From Enhydrobacter aerosaccus (GTDB lineage Bacteria; Pseudomonadota; Alphaproteobacteria; Reyranellales; Reyranellaceae): a stretch of DNA of 64,000 nucleotides. The stretch is from positions 1 through 64,000 of the forward strand of contig CAIKZO010000075.1 in NCBI GenBank assembly GCA_903832005.1. The letters run 5' to 3'. Shown here in pieces: positions 44,717 through 52,868 of the stretch. Every line of letters begins with the position of its first letter. Position 1 is the stretch's first letter. Both the position numbers and the translations under genes were made by a program. The notes below the pieces were generated by a model. It worked only from the letters and a program-made list of their open reading frames with translations. It had not been told where the DNA came from and did no database searches.

Positions 44717-45340
44717 CTATTTCCAGTGTGGCGGCAGGGTTTTCTGCACGATAGAGAGCTTCTGCATCCGGCCGGCCCAGTCCTTCAGCGGCGGCGGCAA
44801 CAGATCCGCCGGCACCGCTTGCGGATTGCGCTGGCTGGAGCGCTCGACCTGCGCCACGAACGGATAGAGCGTGAAGTCGACGGCCGACAACGCCCCGGTC
44901 ATGTAGTCACCCGTCGGTTTCCACCGAGCGAGTTCCGCGCGCGCGGCGTCGACGGCGGTGGCGACTTCCTCGGCCGGCTTCTTCTCTGTAACGGCAGTGA
45001 AGACTTTCCGCAGCGGCGCGAAGAAATAGTCGTCGACCTCACGGATGAGGCGGCGCTGCGTCGCGCGCGTGTGGAGGTCCGTGGAGAACATCGGCGCCGT
45101 GCCGGGCGTCTTGTCCTCGAGATATTCCATGATCGCGGAAGACTCGTAGAGCGCGAAACCGTCGTCGACGATGGCCGGCACCTTCTGGCGCGGATTGATC
45201 TTCGTGAACTCGGGCGTCTCGGTCTCGTCCGCGTCGAACGACAGCAGCTTGAACGTGTAGGGAATGCTCTTGTGCTCGAGCGCGAGCCACACGCGCCACG
45301 CATAAGGGGAGCCGGAGCCGTAGTAGAAATCGAGAGCCAT
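44717..45340 (-). CDS. Glutathione S-transferase family protein
   Basis: A 207-aa two-domain GST. The N-terminal thioredoxin-like domain has DFYYGSGSPYAWRVWLALEH, INPRQKVPAIVDDGFALYES (cis-Pro and glutathione-binding Glu-Ser, near 49-68) and SAIMEYLEDK. The C-terminal helical domain contains ALSAVDFTLYPFVAQVER with the N-cap Asp. The substrate is unknown. It lies 14 bases downstream of ogt and 53 upstream of the malonyl-CoA decarboxylase gene, all on the minus strand. Confidence 0.9.
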   Translation of the reverse strand: MALDFYYGSGSPYAWRVWLALEHKSIPYTFKLLSFDADETETPEFTKINPRQKVPAIVDDGFALYESSAIMEYLEDKTPGTAPMFSTDLHTRATQRRLIREVDDYFFAPLRKVFTAVTEKKPAEEVATAVDAARAELARWKPTGDYMTGALSAVDFTLYPFVAQVERSSQRNPQAVPADLLPPPLKDWAGRMQKLSIVQKTLPPHWK

Positions 45341-45354
45341 CGTTTCTGATCCTT

Positions 45355-45909
45355 CTATTTTAGTCCTGCGAACAGCGGGCCGGCGCCGAGCGCCGACGCG
45401 CCTTCGATCTCGAGAATGCGCCGCTTGGTGTCGACGCCGCCGGTGGCGGAGAAGCCACCCATCTTGCCGTTGGCCGCCAGCACGCGATGGCAGGGCACGA
45501 TGATGGCGACGGGATTTTTGCCCAGCGCTGCGCCAACCTCGCGGGCCTCCTGCGGTGGTGCGCCGATGCGCTTGGCGATCTCGCCATAGGTCATTGTCTG
45601 GCCGGGCGGGATGGCGCGGGCGACGTCATAGACCTTGCGGTTGAAGGCGGGCACGGCGCTGAGGTCGAGCGGGATGCCGGTGAGGTCGGTCTTGCCGTCC
45701 GACAGCAGCTTCAGCACGCGATCGATGGCCTCCTGGATGGCGGGTGTTGGCGAGACTTCGGCGGCGCCCGGCCAACGGCGCAGTGCCCGCGCGCGTGTGG
45801 CCGCCGGGGTCTTCTCGGGCAGCTGCAGGCCCACGATCCCGGTCTCGCTCCAGGTCAAGCCACAGACGCCGATCGGCGTGTCGAAAAGAGTGAAACTCAG
45901 GTCCGCCAT
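45355..45909 (-). CDS. ogt: Methylated-DNA--protein-cysteine methyltransferase
   Basis: A 184-aa suicide DNA-repair protein that takes alkyl groups from O6-alkylguanine. The active site is IIVPCHRVLAANGKMGGFSA with acceptor Cys140. The DNA-binding helix-turn-helix is near 108-128 (YGEIAKRIGAPPQEAREVGA). There is no Ada-type N-terminal regulatory domain, so it is the constitutive Ogt type. It is divergent from btaA (89 bases between starts), and the Pho-box-like sequence lies in that gap. Confidence 0.93.
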   Translation of the reverse strand: MADLSFTLFDTPIGVCGLTWSETGIVGLQLPEKTPAATRARALRRWPGAAEVSPTPAIQEAIDRVLKLLSDGKTDLTGIPLDLSAVPAFNRKVYDVARAIPPGQTMTYGEIAKRIGAPPQEAREVGAALGKNPVAIIVPCHRVLAANGKMGGFSATGGVDTKRRILEIEGASALGAGPLFAGLK

Positions 45910-45933
45910 GAGGCGCTCCCCATTCCCAAGCTG

Positions 45934-45951
45934 CTGTCGTCAAACTGACAT
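45934..45951 (+). promoter_or_regulatory. Pho-box-like PhoB operator upstream of btaA
   Basis: CTGTCGT-CAAA-CTGACAT is two 7-base repeats with a 4-base spacer, each one mismatch from the PhoB consensus CTGTCAT, in the btaA direction. A -10-like TATATG (45962-45967) lies 10 bases downstream, the spacing found at PhoB-activated promoters. An exact inverted repeat CACCCC/GGGGTG (45953-45958, 45967-45972) flanks the -10. Confidence 0.65.
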
Positions 45952-45998
45952 TCACCCCCTGTATATGGGGTGGGTTGTCTTAATTTGGAGTCTGTGGA

Positions 45999-47225
45999 TT
46001 GGTCTATCCGCGAGCCGAGAGTCATATCCGTCTCAGCAATGCGGTGCGGCGCAGTCGCACTCTGTCCCGGGAAGGTCTGCTGGAACGGCTGTTCGAGCGC
46101 ATGTTCCACGGGTTGGTCTATGCCCAGATCTGGGAAGATCCGGAAATCGACCTGGAAGCCCTGGCGCTCCAGCCCGACAGCCACGTGGTGGCGATCGCGT
46201 CGGGCGGTTGCAATGTCCTGTCCTACCTGACCGCCGGCCCCGCCCGGATCACCGCACTCGACCTCAGCCTGGCGCATGTGGCGCTCAATCGGTTGAAGCT
46301 CGCCGCCGCCCAACATCTTCCCGACTGGCAGGCGTTCCACCGGTTCTTCGGTGCGGCCGACGACAAGGCCAATATCGCGATCTTCGACCGGCTGATCGCA
46401 CCGCACCTCGATCCGGAGAGCCTGACCTACTGGAACGGTCGCAGCGCCCATCAGTTCGGCCGCCGCCGCATCTCGATCTTCGCGCGCAATGCCTATAAGC
46501 ACGGCGCGCTCGGCCGCTTCATCGGCCTCGCCCATGTCGTGGCCCGCGCCTACGGCGTGCGGCCGCGCGACCTGCTGGCCTCACGCACCATCGAAGAGCA
46601 GCGTCATTTTTTCGAGACCATGCTGTCGCCGCTGTTCGACAAGCCGGCGGTGCGCTGGGCCACGTCGAACCGCCTGTCGCTCTACGGACTCGGCATTCCG
46701 CCCGCGCAGTACGAAGCGCTGGCCGGTGGCCGCGACATGCGCGTGGTTCTGCGCGAGCGAGTCGAGCAGCTGTCCTGCGGCTTCAGCCTCAACGACAATT
46801 ACTTCGCCTGGCAGGCGTTCGGCCGTGGCTATGGCGAGAACGGTCCGCTGCCGCCCTACCTGCAGCAAAGCAACTTCGATGTGGTGCGCGCCAATGCGGG
46901 CCGGGTCGAAGCCATGAACCGCTCGATCACCGAATATCTGGAGACGTGCCCGGCGGAGTCTCGAGACCGCTACGTGCTGCTCGATGCGCAGGATTGGATG
47001 ACGGACGCCCAGCTCAATGCGCTGTGGAGTGAGATCACGCGTACCGCGCGGCCGGGCGCCCGGGTGATCTTTCGTACCGCCGCGGAGCCTTCGCTGCTGC
47101 CGGGCCGCGTCGAGCCCGCGATCCTGGATCGCTGGCGCTACGATGCCCCGGCCTCGCTTGCCTTCACCAAGGCCGACCGCTCCGCGATCTACGGCGGCTT
47201 CCATCTTTATGTCCTGGGTGCGTAG
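45999..47225 (+). CDS. btaA: S-adenosylmethionine:diacylglycerol 3-amino-3-carboxypropyl transferase (BtaA, DUF3419)
   Basis: A 408-aa BtaA/DUF3419 protein. It moves the aminocarboxypropyl group of SAM to diacylglycerol, making diacylglyceryl-homoserine, at the inner membrane. Typical parts are GLVYAQIWEDPEIDLEALAL near 38-57, IASGGCNVLSYLTAGPARIT near 65-84 (SAM site) with ALDLSLAHVALNRLKL, and YVLLDAQDWMTDAQLNALWS near 325. The start is a TTG at 45999, 8 bases after GGAG. An in-frame stop lies just upstream, and no ATG precedes the conserved sequence. btaB follows after 3 bases. Confidence 0.92.
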   Translation: MVYPRAESHIRLSNAVRRSRTLSREGLLERLFERMFHGLVYAQIWEDPEIDLEALALQPDSHVVAIASGGCNVLSYLTAGPARITALDLSLAHVALNRLKLAAAQHLPDWQAFHRFFGAADDKANIAIFDRLIAPHLDPESLTYWNGRSAHQFGRRRISIFARNAYKHGALGRFIGLAHVVARAYGVRPRDLLASRTIEEQRHFFETMLSPLFDKPAVRWATSNRLSLYGLGIPPAQYEALAGGRDMRVVLRERVEQLSCGFSLNDNYFAWQAFGRGYGENGPLPPYLQQSNFDVVRANAGRVEAMNRSITEYLETCPAESRDRYVLLDAQDWMTDAQLNALWSEITRTARPGARVIFRTAAEPSLLPGRVEPAILDRWRYDAPASLAFTKADRSAIYGGFHLYVLGA

Positions 47226-47228
47226 ACC

Positions 47229-47900
47229 ATGAGCGACGCCGTCATGTCCGCCGACCTGATGGATCGTATCTACCGCCGTCAGCGGCACATCTACGATCTC
47301 ACGCGCAAATACTACCTGCTGGGCCGCGACCGTCTGATCGCGCGCCTGCATCCGACACGCGGCATGCGCGTGCTGGAGATCGGCAGCGGCACGGCGCGCA
47401 ATCTGGTGCAGACCGCGCGTGCCTATCCCGACATCGATCTGTTCGGCATCGACATCTCGCACGAGATGCTCGAGACCGCGCGCCAGGTGGTCGTCCGCGA
47501 GCGGCTGACAGCGCATATCCAACTCGCCCAGGCCGACGCCACGCGGTTCGATCCGGCGCTGCTGTTCGGCGTGCCGGGCTTCTCGCGTATCTTCATCTCC
47601 TACAGCCGGTCGATGATCCCGGGCTGGAAGGCCGTACTCGAGCAGGCGACCGCCTGCCTGCTGCCGGACGGCGAGCTGCACATCGTCGATTTCGGCAGGC
47701 AAGAGCGGCTGCCGGGCTGGTTCAAGGCAGCCCTGCGCCGGTGGCTCAGCTTGTTCCATGTCCATCCGCGCGACGATCTGGAGGCCGAACTGGCCGCTTT
47801 GGCCGCGGGGCACGGCTTCTCCTACACGATCGAACGTCCTTTCGGCGGATATGCCCAACACGCGGTCCTGAGCATGGCTCCTCTGCCCTTGCGACACTGA
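47229..47900 (+). CDS. btaB: Diacylglyceryl-homoserine N-methyltransferase (BtaB)
   Basis: A 223-aa class I SAM methyltransferase. It starts with RIYRRQRHIYDLTRKYYLLG, the BtaB-type N-terminus, then motif I MRVLEIGSGTARNLVQTARA (near 47-66), DLFGIDISHEMLETAR and IFISYSRSMIPGWKAVLEQA. BtaB methylates diacylglyceryl-homoserine three times to give the betaine lipid DGTS, which replaces phospholipids when phosphate is scarce. The 3-base gap to btaA and the matching functions leave little doubt about the pairing. Confidence 0.9.
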   Translation: MSDAVMSADLMDRIYRRQRHIYDLTRKYYLLGRDRLIARLHPTRGMRVLEIGSGTARNLVQTARAYPDIDLFGIDISHEMLETARQVVVRERLTAHIQLAQADATRFDPALLFGVPGFSRIFISYSRSMIPGWKAVLEQATACLLPDGELHIVDFGRQERLPGWFKAALRRWLSLFHVHPRDDLEAELAALAAGHGFSYTIERPFGGYAQHAVLSMAPLPLRH

Positions 47901-47985
47901 GCTGGGACGTTGAGCTGGGGGCATTGGCAAGGCACCTGAGACGGTGCTAACCGGGCGGGGAACGAAAGTATGGGAGTTCCCCGAG

Positions 47986-49188
<1,203 letters not shown>

Positions 49189-49200
49189 GGCGGGAGAGCA

Positions 49201-49368
49201 TTGACTGATATTGCGATTTATGCAATATTAGTCACTGCTCTATTTATCGTCTGGAAGACCCCAAGGCCGATACCGGCGCGGGCTCGCGAGTTCCTCGCGA
49301 GCGCTCGCGAGGAATCGGATAAAATCCCGCAGGCTCTGCATTGCAGGCAAACCCTCGCGAGGGAGTAG
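49201..49368 (+). CDS. Possible 55-aa single-pass membrane peptide (TTG start)
   Basis: A TTG 12 bases after the pcaF stop, preceded by GGGAGAG, opens a 55-codon frame. It reads L-T-D then IAIYAILVTALFIVWK (a plausible transmembrane helix) and a charged tail (PRPIPARAREFLASAREESD) ending TAG at 49368. The tail contains the repeated CTCGCGAG octamers, and the start lies in a 33-base palindrome, so the open frame could be a by-product of those structures. No homologue comes to mind. It is a tentative call. Confidence 0.3.
   Translation: MTDIAIYAILVTALFIVWKTPRPIPARAREFLASAREESDKIPQALHCRQTLARE
49202..49234. repeat. 33-base AT-rich palindrome after pcaF
   Basis: TGACTGATATTGC (49202-49214) and GCAATATTAGTCA (49222-49234) are reverse complements at 12 of 13 positions, with the loop GATTTAT. 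It is markedly AT-rich in a GC-rich window and has no T-run after it, so a protein-binding site or structured RNA is more likely than an intrinsic terminator. Confidence 0.7.
49283..49361. repeat. Four copies of the palindromic octamer CTCGCGAG
   Basis: Exact copies start at 49283, 49294, 49304 and 49354, the first three spaced 11 and 10 bases apart, about one helical turn. The octamer is self-complementary. The stretch lies between pcaF and pncA and overlaps the possible small membrane ORF. Confidence 0.8.
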
Positions 49369-49411
49369 TTTTGCGACGCGGCGATCGATGGATAGGCCGC
49401 GGCCGTTTAAT

Positions 49412-49430
49412 TCCCGTTTATTAAACGGGA
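49412..49430. repeat. Short perfect palindrome TCCCGTTTA-T-TAAACGGGA
   Basis: Nine bases on each side are exact reverse complements about one central base. A related half-site, CCGTTTAA, precedes it at 49403-49410. It is AT-rich with no T-run. It could be a regulator binding site; no gene starts nearby on the plus strand. Confidence 0.55.
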
Positions 49431-49454
49431 GCTTGCGGTAACCGCTCTAAGAAC

Positions 49455-49483
49455 CTTCCTCCTCCGTCATACGGGGGAGGAAG
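49455..49483 (-). terminator. Hairpin downstream of pncA
   Basis: CTTCCTCCTCCG (49455-49466) pairs with CGGGGGAGGAAG (49472-49483), one mismatch in 12, with a 5-base loop. It begins 4 bases after the pncA stop on the minus strand. The bases after it on that strand are GTTCTTAG, not a clean T-run, so termination strength is uncertain. Confidence 0.5.
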
Positions 49484-49487
49484 ACCT

Positions 49488-50096
49488 CTATGCCGTAGCG
49501 TTCAAATTTATGCCCGCCTGGCGCATGTCGGTCAGCATGCGGCGGCGGCTGCCGTCGAGATCGATGGCGGCGGTGGCTTCGACGACCACGGAAACGCTGA
49601 AGCCGGATTGGCGGGCGTCGATCGCCGACCAGGCGACGCAGTAGTCGAGCGCCAGGCCGCAGAACACCAGCTTGGTGAAGCCGCGCGCCTTCAGGTAGCC
49701 GTCGAGGCCGGTGCGCGTCATGCGGTCGTTCTCGCGGAACGCCGAGTAGGAATCGATGCCGGGATGGTAGCCCTTGCGCACGATCGTCTGCGCGCGCTGT
49801 GCGTCGAGATCAGGATGGAATTCGGCACCTGGCGTTCCCTGCACGCAGTGGTCCGGCCACAAAGTCTGCGGGCCGTAGGCGAACTTCACACTGGAGAAGG
49901 GCTCGGCATCCTTCCAGGCACTGGCGAAGGACGCATGCCCCGCCGGATGCCAGTCCTGTGTCAGCACCACGTGCTCGTGGCGGCCGATCAGGCGATTGAC
50001 CAGGGGGACGACGGCCTTGGCGCCCGGCACGGCAAGCGCGCCGCCCTCGCAGAAATCGTTCTGCACGTCGACCACGATCAACGCCTCGTTCGGCAT
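49488..50096 (-). CDS. pncA: Nicotinamidase/pyrazinamidase
   Basis: A 202-aa cytoplasmic amidase converting nicotinamide to nicotinate in NAD salvage. The catalytic triad is Asp10 (VVDVQNDF), Lys108 (VRKGYHPG) and Cys153 (GLALDYCVAW). The metal ligands lie in TQDWHPAGH (Asp48, His50, His54). The length and start match the isochorismatase-fold PncA family. It lies at the downstream end of the queA-tgt transcript direction, 21 bases after tgt, and ends at a hairpin. Confidence 0.94.
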   Translation of the reverse strand: MPNEALIVVDVQNDFCEGGALAVPGAKAVVPLVNRLIGRHEHVVLTQDWHPAGHASFASAWKDAEPFSSVKFAYGPQTLWPDHCVQGTPGAEFHPDLDAQRAQTIVRKGYHPGIDSYSAFRENDRMTRTGLDGYLKARGFTKLVFCGLALDYCVAWSAIDARQSGFSVSVVVEATAAIDLDGSRRRMLTDMRQAGINLNATA

Positions 50097-50117
50097 CCTG
50101 TAGGCTCCCCTTTTACA

Positions 50118-51242
50118 TTACGCAGGTTCGATATCGCCTCGCCCTTGTTCCTCCTCGAATGAGGCGATGTAGTGGCCGAGCGTGCCGCTTTCGATGTTCG
50201 CGCGCAGGCCGCGCATGATGTCCTGATAGTAGTGGAGGTTGTGCCATGTCAGCAGCATCGCGCCGAGGATCTCCTCGCTGCGAATGAGGTGATGGAGGTA
50301 GGCACGGCTGTGATTGGCGCATGCGGGACAGGCGCAGTGCGCGTCGATCGGCCGTGAATCGTCGCGATGGCGCGCGTTGCGCAGGTTGATCTCGCCACGG
50401 CGCGTGAAGGCTTGTGCCGTGCGGCCCGAGCGCGTGGGCATCACGCAGTCGAACATGTCGATCCCGCGCTTCACCGCGCCCACGATGTCTGAAGGCCGTC
50501 CCACGCCCATCAGATAGCGCGGCCGGTCGGTCGGCAGCTGTGGCAAGGTTGTGTCCAGCGTCGCGAACATCATCTCCTGGCCTTCGCCCACCGCGAGACC
50601 GCCCACGGCGTAACCGTCGAAGCCGATATCGATCAGCGCCTTCGCGCTCTCGGCCCGCAGCGCCGGAAAGATGCTGCCCTGTACGATGCCGAACAGTCCG
50701 TAGCCCGGCCGCTCGCGGAAGGCCCGCTTGCCGCGCTCGGCCCACTTCATCGACAGCCGCATCGACGAAGCCGCGGCCGGCTCCTCGACCGGCCATGTCG
50801 TGCACTCGTCGAACGACATGGTGATGTCCGAATCGAGAAGATCCTGTATCTGCATCGATATCGCGGGCGTCAGCCGGTGCTGCGAGCCGTCGTGCGGCGA
50901 GCGGAAGGTGACGCCGTCGGGATCGAGCTTGCGCAGTTCCTTGAGCGACATCACCTGGAAGCCGCCCGAATCGGTCAGGATCGGGCCGGGCCAGTTCATG
51001 AACTTGTGCAGGCCGCCTTGCGCTGCCACCCGTTCGGCGCCCGGCCGCAGCATCAGGTGGAAGGTGTTGCCCAGCACGATCTGCGCGCCGGTGCCGGCGA
51101 CCGACTGGGGCATCATCGCCTTCACCGTGCCGGCGGTGCCGACCGGCATGAAAGTCGGCGTCTCGACGGTGCCGTGCGCGGTCGTGAGGCGGCCGCGGCG
51201 CGCGGCGCCATCCGTGCCCAGAAGTTCGAAGGCCAAACTCAT
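50118..51242 (-). CDS. tgt: Queuine tRNA-ribosyltransferase
   Basis: A 374-aa enzyme that swaps guanine-34 for preQ1 in tRNAs with GUN anticodons. Features are [18 protein letters not shown] near the N-terminus, [17 protein letters not shown] (catalytic Asp near 93), [20 protein letters not shown] (nucleophile Asp near 267), and a zinc site [17 protein letters not shown] near 305. The ATG at 51242 overlaps the queA stop by 4 bases. The queA-tgt order gives two sequential steps of queuosine synthesis. Confidence 0.95.
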   Translation of the reverse strand: MSLAFELLGTDGAARRGRLTTAHGTVETPTFMPVGTAGTVKAMMPQSVAGTGAQIVLGNTFHLMLRPGAERVAAQGGLHKFMNWPGPILTDSGGFQVMSLKELRKLDPDGVTFRSPHDGSQHRLTPAISMQIQDLLDSDITMSFDECTTWPVEEPAAASSMRLSMKWAERGKRAFRERPGYGLFGIVQGSIFPALRAESAKALIDIGFDGYAVGGLAVGEGQEMMFATLDTTLPQLPTDRPRYLMGVGRPSDIVGAVKRGIDMFDCVMPTRSGRTAQAFTRRGEINLRNARHRDDSRPIDAHCACPACANHSRAYLHHLIRSEEILGAMLLTWHNLHYYQDIMRGLRANIESGTLGHYIASFEEEQGRGDIEPA

Positions 51243-52264
51243 CGGCGCAACAAACAACAATCGCCGTAGGAATAGAAGCGGTATCGCTCCTGCACCGCGT
51301 GGGCGTAAGCCTGCTTCATGCGGTCGAGCCCGGCGAAGGCCGACACCAGCATGAACAGCGTCGACTTCGGCAGGTGGAAGTTGGTGAGCAGCAGATCGAC
51401 GGCGCGGAACTCGAAGCCCGGCGTGATGAAGATGTCGGTCTCGCCGGTCCACGCCCGCATCGGTCCGGTGCGGGCCACGCTCTCGAGCAGCCGGAGCGCC
51501 GTCGTGCCGATCGAGACGACGCGCTTGGCTTGGGCAATCGCCTCGACGGTGGCCTGCGGGACCTCGCCCCATTCGGAATGCATCGTGTGCTGGTCGGTGT
51601 CGTCGACCCGCACGGGCTGGAAGGTGCCCGCGCCGACATGCAAGGTGACTCCGGCAATGGCGACACCGGCTGCGGCCAGGCGCGTCATCAGTTCGGGCGT
51701 GAAGTGCAATCCGGCGGTCGGTGCCGCGACCGAGCCGTCGTGCTTGGCGAACAGCGTCTGGTAGTCGGCACGGTCCTGCGGGTCGGCGGTGCCGCCGCGA
51801 ATGTAAGGTGGCAGCGGCACGGCGCCGGCGGTTTCGATCGCGGCGAGGAACTCGGCGCCCTGCTTGTCGAACTTCAGCACGACCGAGCCGTCGTCGCGCT
51901 TCTCCATGAGGGTGGCGCCAAGGCCTGCGAAGGCAAGCGGGTCGCCCCGCCTCATCTTCTTGGTGGGGCGGGCGAAGCAGAGCCAGTGGCTGGTGCCCCC
52001 TTGATTCGTGCCGAGGTCGCGGATCAGCAGCACCTCGACCTTGCCGCCGCTGCGGCGCGTGCCGATCAGCCGGGCGGGGATGACCTTGGTGTCGTTGAAG
52101 ACCAGGAGATCGCCCGCCTGCAGCAGGCCGGGCAGGTCGCGCACGGTGCGGTCGTGCAGCCCCTCGGTCGTGAGATCGAGCAGGCGCGCCGAATCGCGCG
52201 GCACGACAGGCCGCTGGGCGATCAGCCCTTCGGGCAGATCGAAGTCGAAGAGATCGACACGCAT
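51239..52264 (-). CDS. queA: S-adenosylmethionine:tRNA ribosyltransferase-isomerase
   Basis: A 341-aa enzyme adding the epoxycyclopentane ring from SAM to preQ1 in tRNA. Conserved parts are [20 protein letters not shown] at the start and [15 protein letters not shown] near 51-65. Later come [12 protein letters not shown], then [16 protein letters not shown], and [19 protein letters not shown] near the end. It overlaps tgt by 4 bases and lies 9 bases after the GNAT acetyltransferase gene, so all three are probably on one transcript. Confidence 0.95.
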   Translation of the reverse strand: MRVDLFDFDLPEGLIAQRPVVPRDSARLLDLTTEGLHDRTVRDLPGLLQAGDLLVFNDTKVIPARLIGTRRSGGKVEVLLIRDLGTNQGGTSHWLCFARPTKKMRRGDPLAFAGLGATLMEKRDDGSVVLKFDKQGAEFLAAIETAGAVPLPPYIRGGTADPQDRADYQTLFAKHDGSVAAPTAGLHFTPELMTRLAAAGVAIAGVTLHVGAGTFQPVRVDDTDQHTMHSEWGEVPQATVEAIAQAKRVVSIGTTALRLLESVARTGPMRAWTGETDIFITPGFEFRAVDLLLTNFHLPKSTLFMLVSAFAGLDRMKQAYAHAVQERYRFYSYGDCCLLRR

Positions 52265-52273
52265 CCGGTTGCG

Positions 52274-52858
52274 TCAGCGGCTGGTGAAGGGCGGGGGCGG
52301 CTCGGTCGAGCCCGGTCCCAGGACCCGTTGCACCATCACGCTGTCGGACCAGCGGCCGTAGCGCCAGGCGACGGCGGGGAGGTGGGCGACCTTGGTGAAA
52401 CCGAAGCGCTGGTGCAGGGCCAGCGACGCTGAGTTGTCGGCGTCGATATAGCCGATCATCTGGCGGAAGCCGGCGGCGGCGCAGGTGTCGATCAGGGCCT
52501 GCAGCAGGATCCCACCGATGCCTCGGCTGATGTGCTCGTGATGGACGTAGATCGAGTGCTTGGCGGTGTAGCGATAGGCCGGCCGCTTACGGAACAGCAC
52601 GGCATAGGCGTAGCCCACGACCGCGTCGCCGGAGGTGGCCACGACGTGCGGCAGGCGGCGGTTGCGCATGTTCTTGCGCCGGTCGCGCAGATCGTCGGGC
52701 TCCGGTGCGCCGGTGTCGATGACGTCCGCCTCGACGCCGCCCCGGATGTGGCGGCGGTAGATCGCCAGCATCGCGTCGACGTCGCTGTCGCGCGAGGGCC
52801 GGACGAGGATAGGGGGCCTGTTGTCGACCCCGGTATCGGCGGATGTTCCGTCTTCCAT
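52274..52858 (-). CDS. GNAT-family acetyltransferase, phosphinothricin acetyltransferase-like
   Basis: A 194-aa acetyltransferase. [20 protein letters not shown] opens the fold after a 17-residue leader. [20 protein letters not shown] follows, then [20 protein letters not shown] with the acetyl-CoA loop RGIGG, and [17 protein letters not shown]. The sequence [12 protein letters not shown] resembles PAT/bar family proteins, which act on amines of small molecules. The substrate is unknown. It lies 10 bases downstream of the amino-acid decarboxylase gene, which could make a polyamine substrate, but this is inference. Confidence 0.87.
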   Translation of the reverse strand: MEDGTSADTGVDNRPPILVRPSRDSDVDAMLAIYRRHIRGGVEADVIDTGAPEPDDLRDRRKNMRNRRLPHVVATSGDAVVGYAYAVLFRKRPAYRYTAKHSIYVHHEHISRGIGGILLQALIDTCAAAGFRQMIGYIDADNSASLALHQRFGFTKVAHLPAVAWRYGRWSDSVMVQRVLGPGSTEPPPPFTSR

Positions 52859-52868
52859 CCGCGAGGAC

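Noticed and set aside
49283-49361. CRISPR array
   Set aside because: The repeated unit is only 8 bases, spacing is irregular (3, 2 and 42 bases between copies), and no cas gene is near.
49407-49424. CtrA-type site TTAA-N7-TTAA
   Set aside because: The two TTAA elements are separated by 10 bases, not 7.
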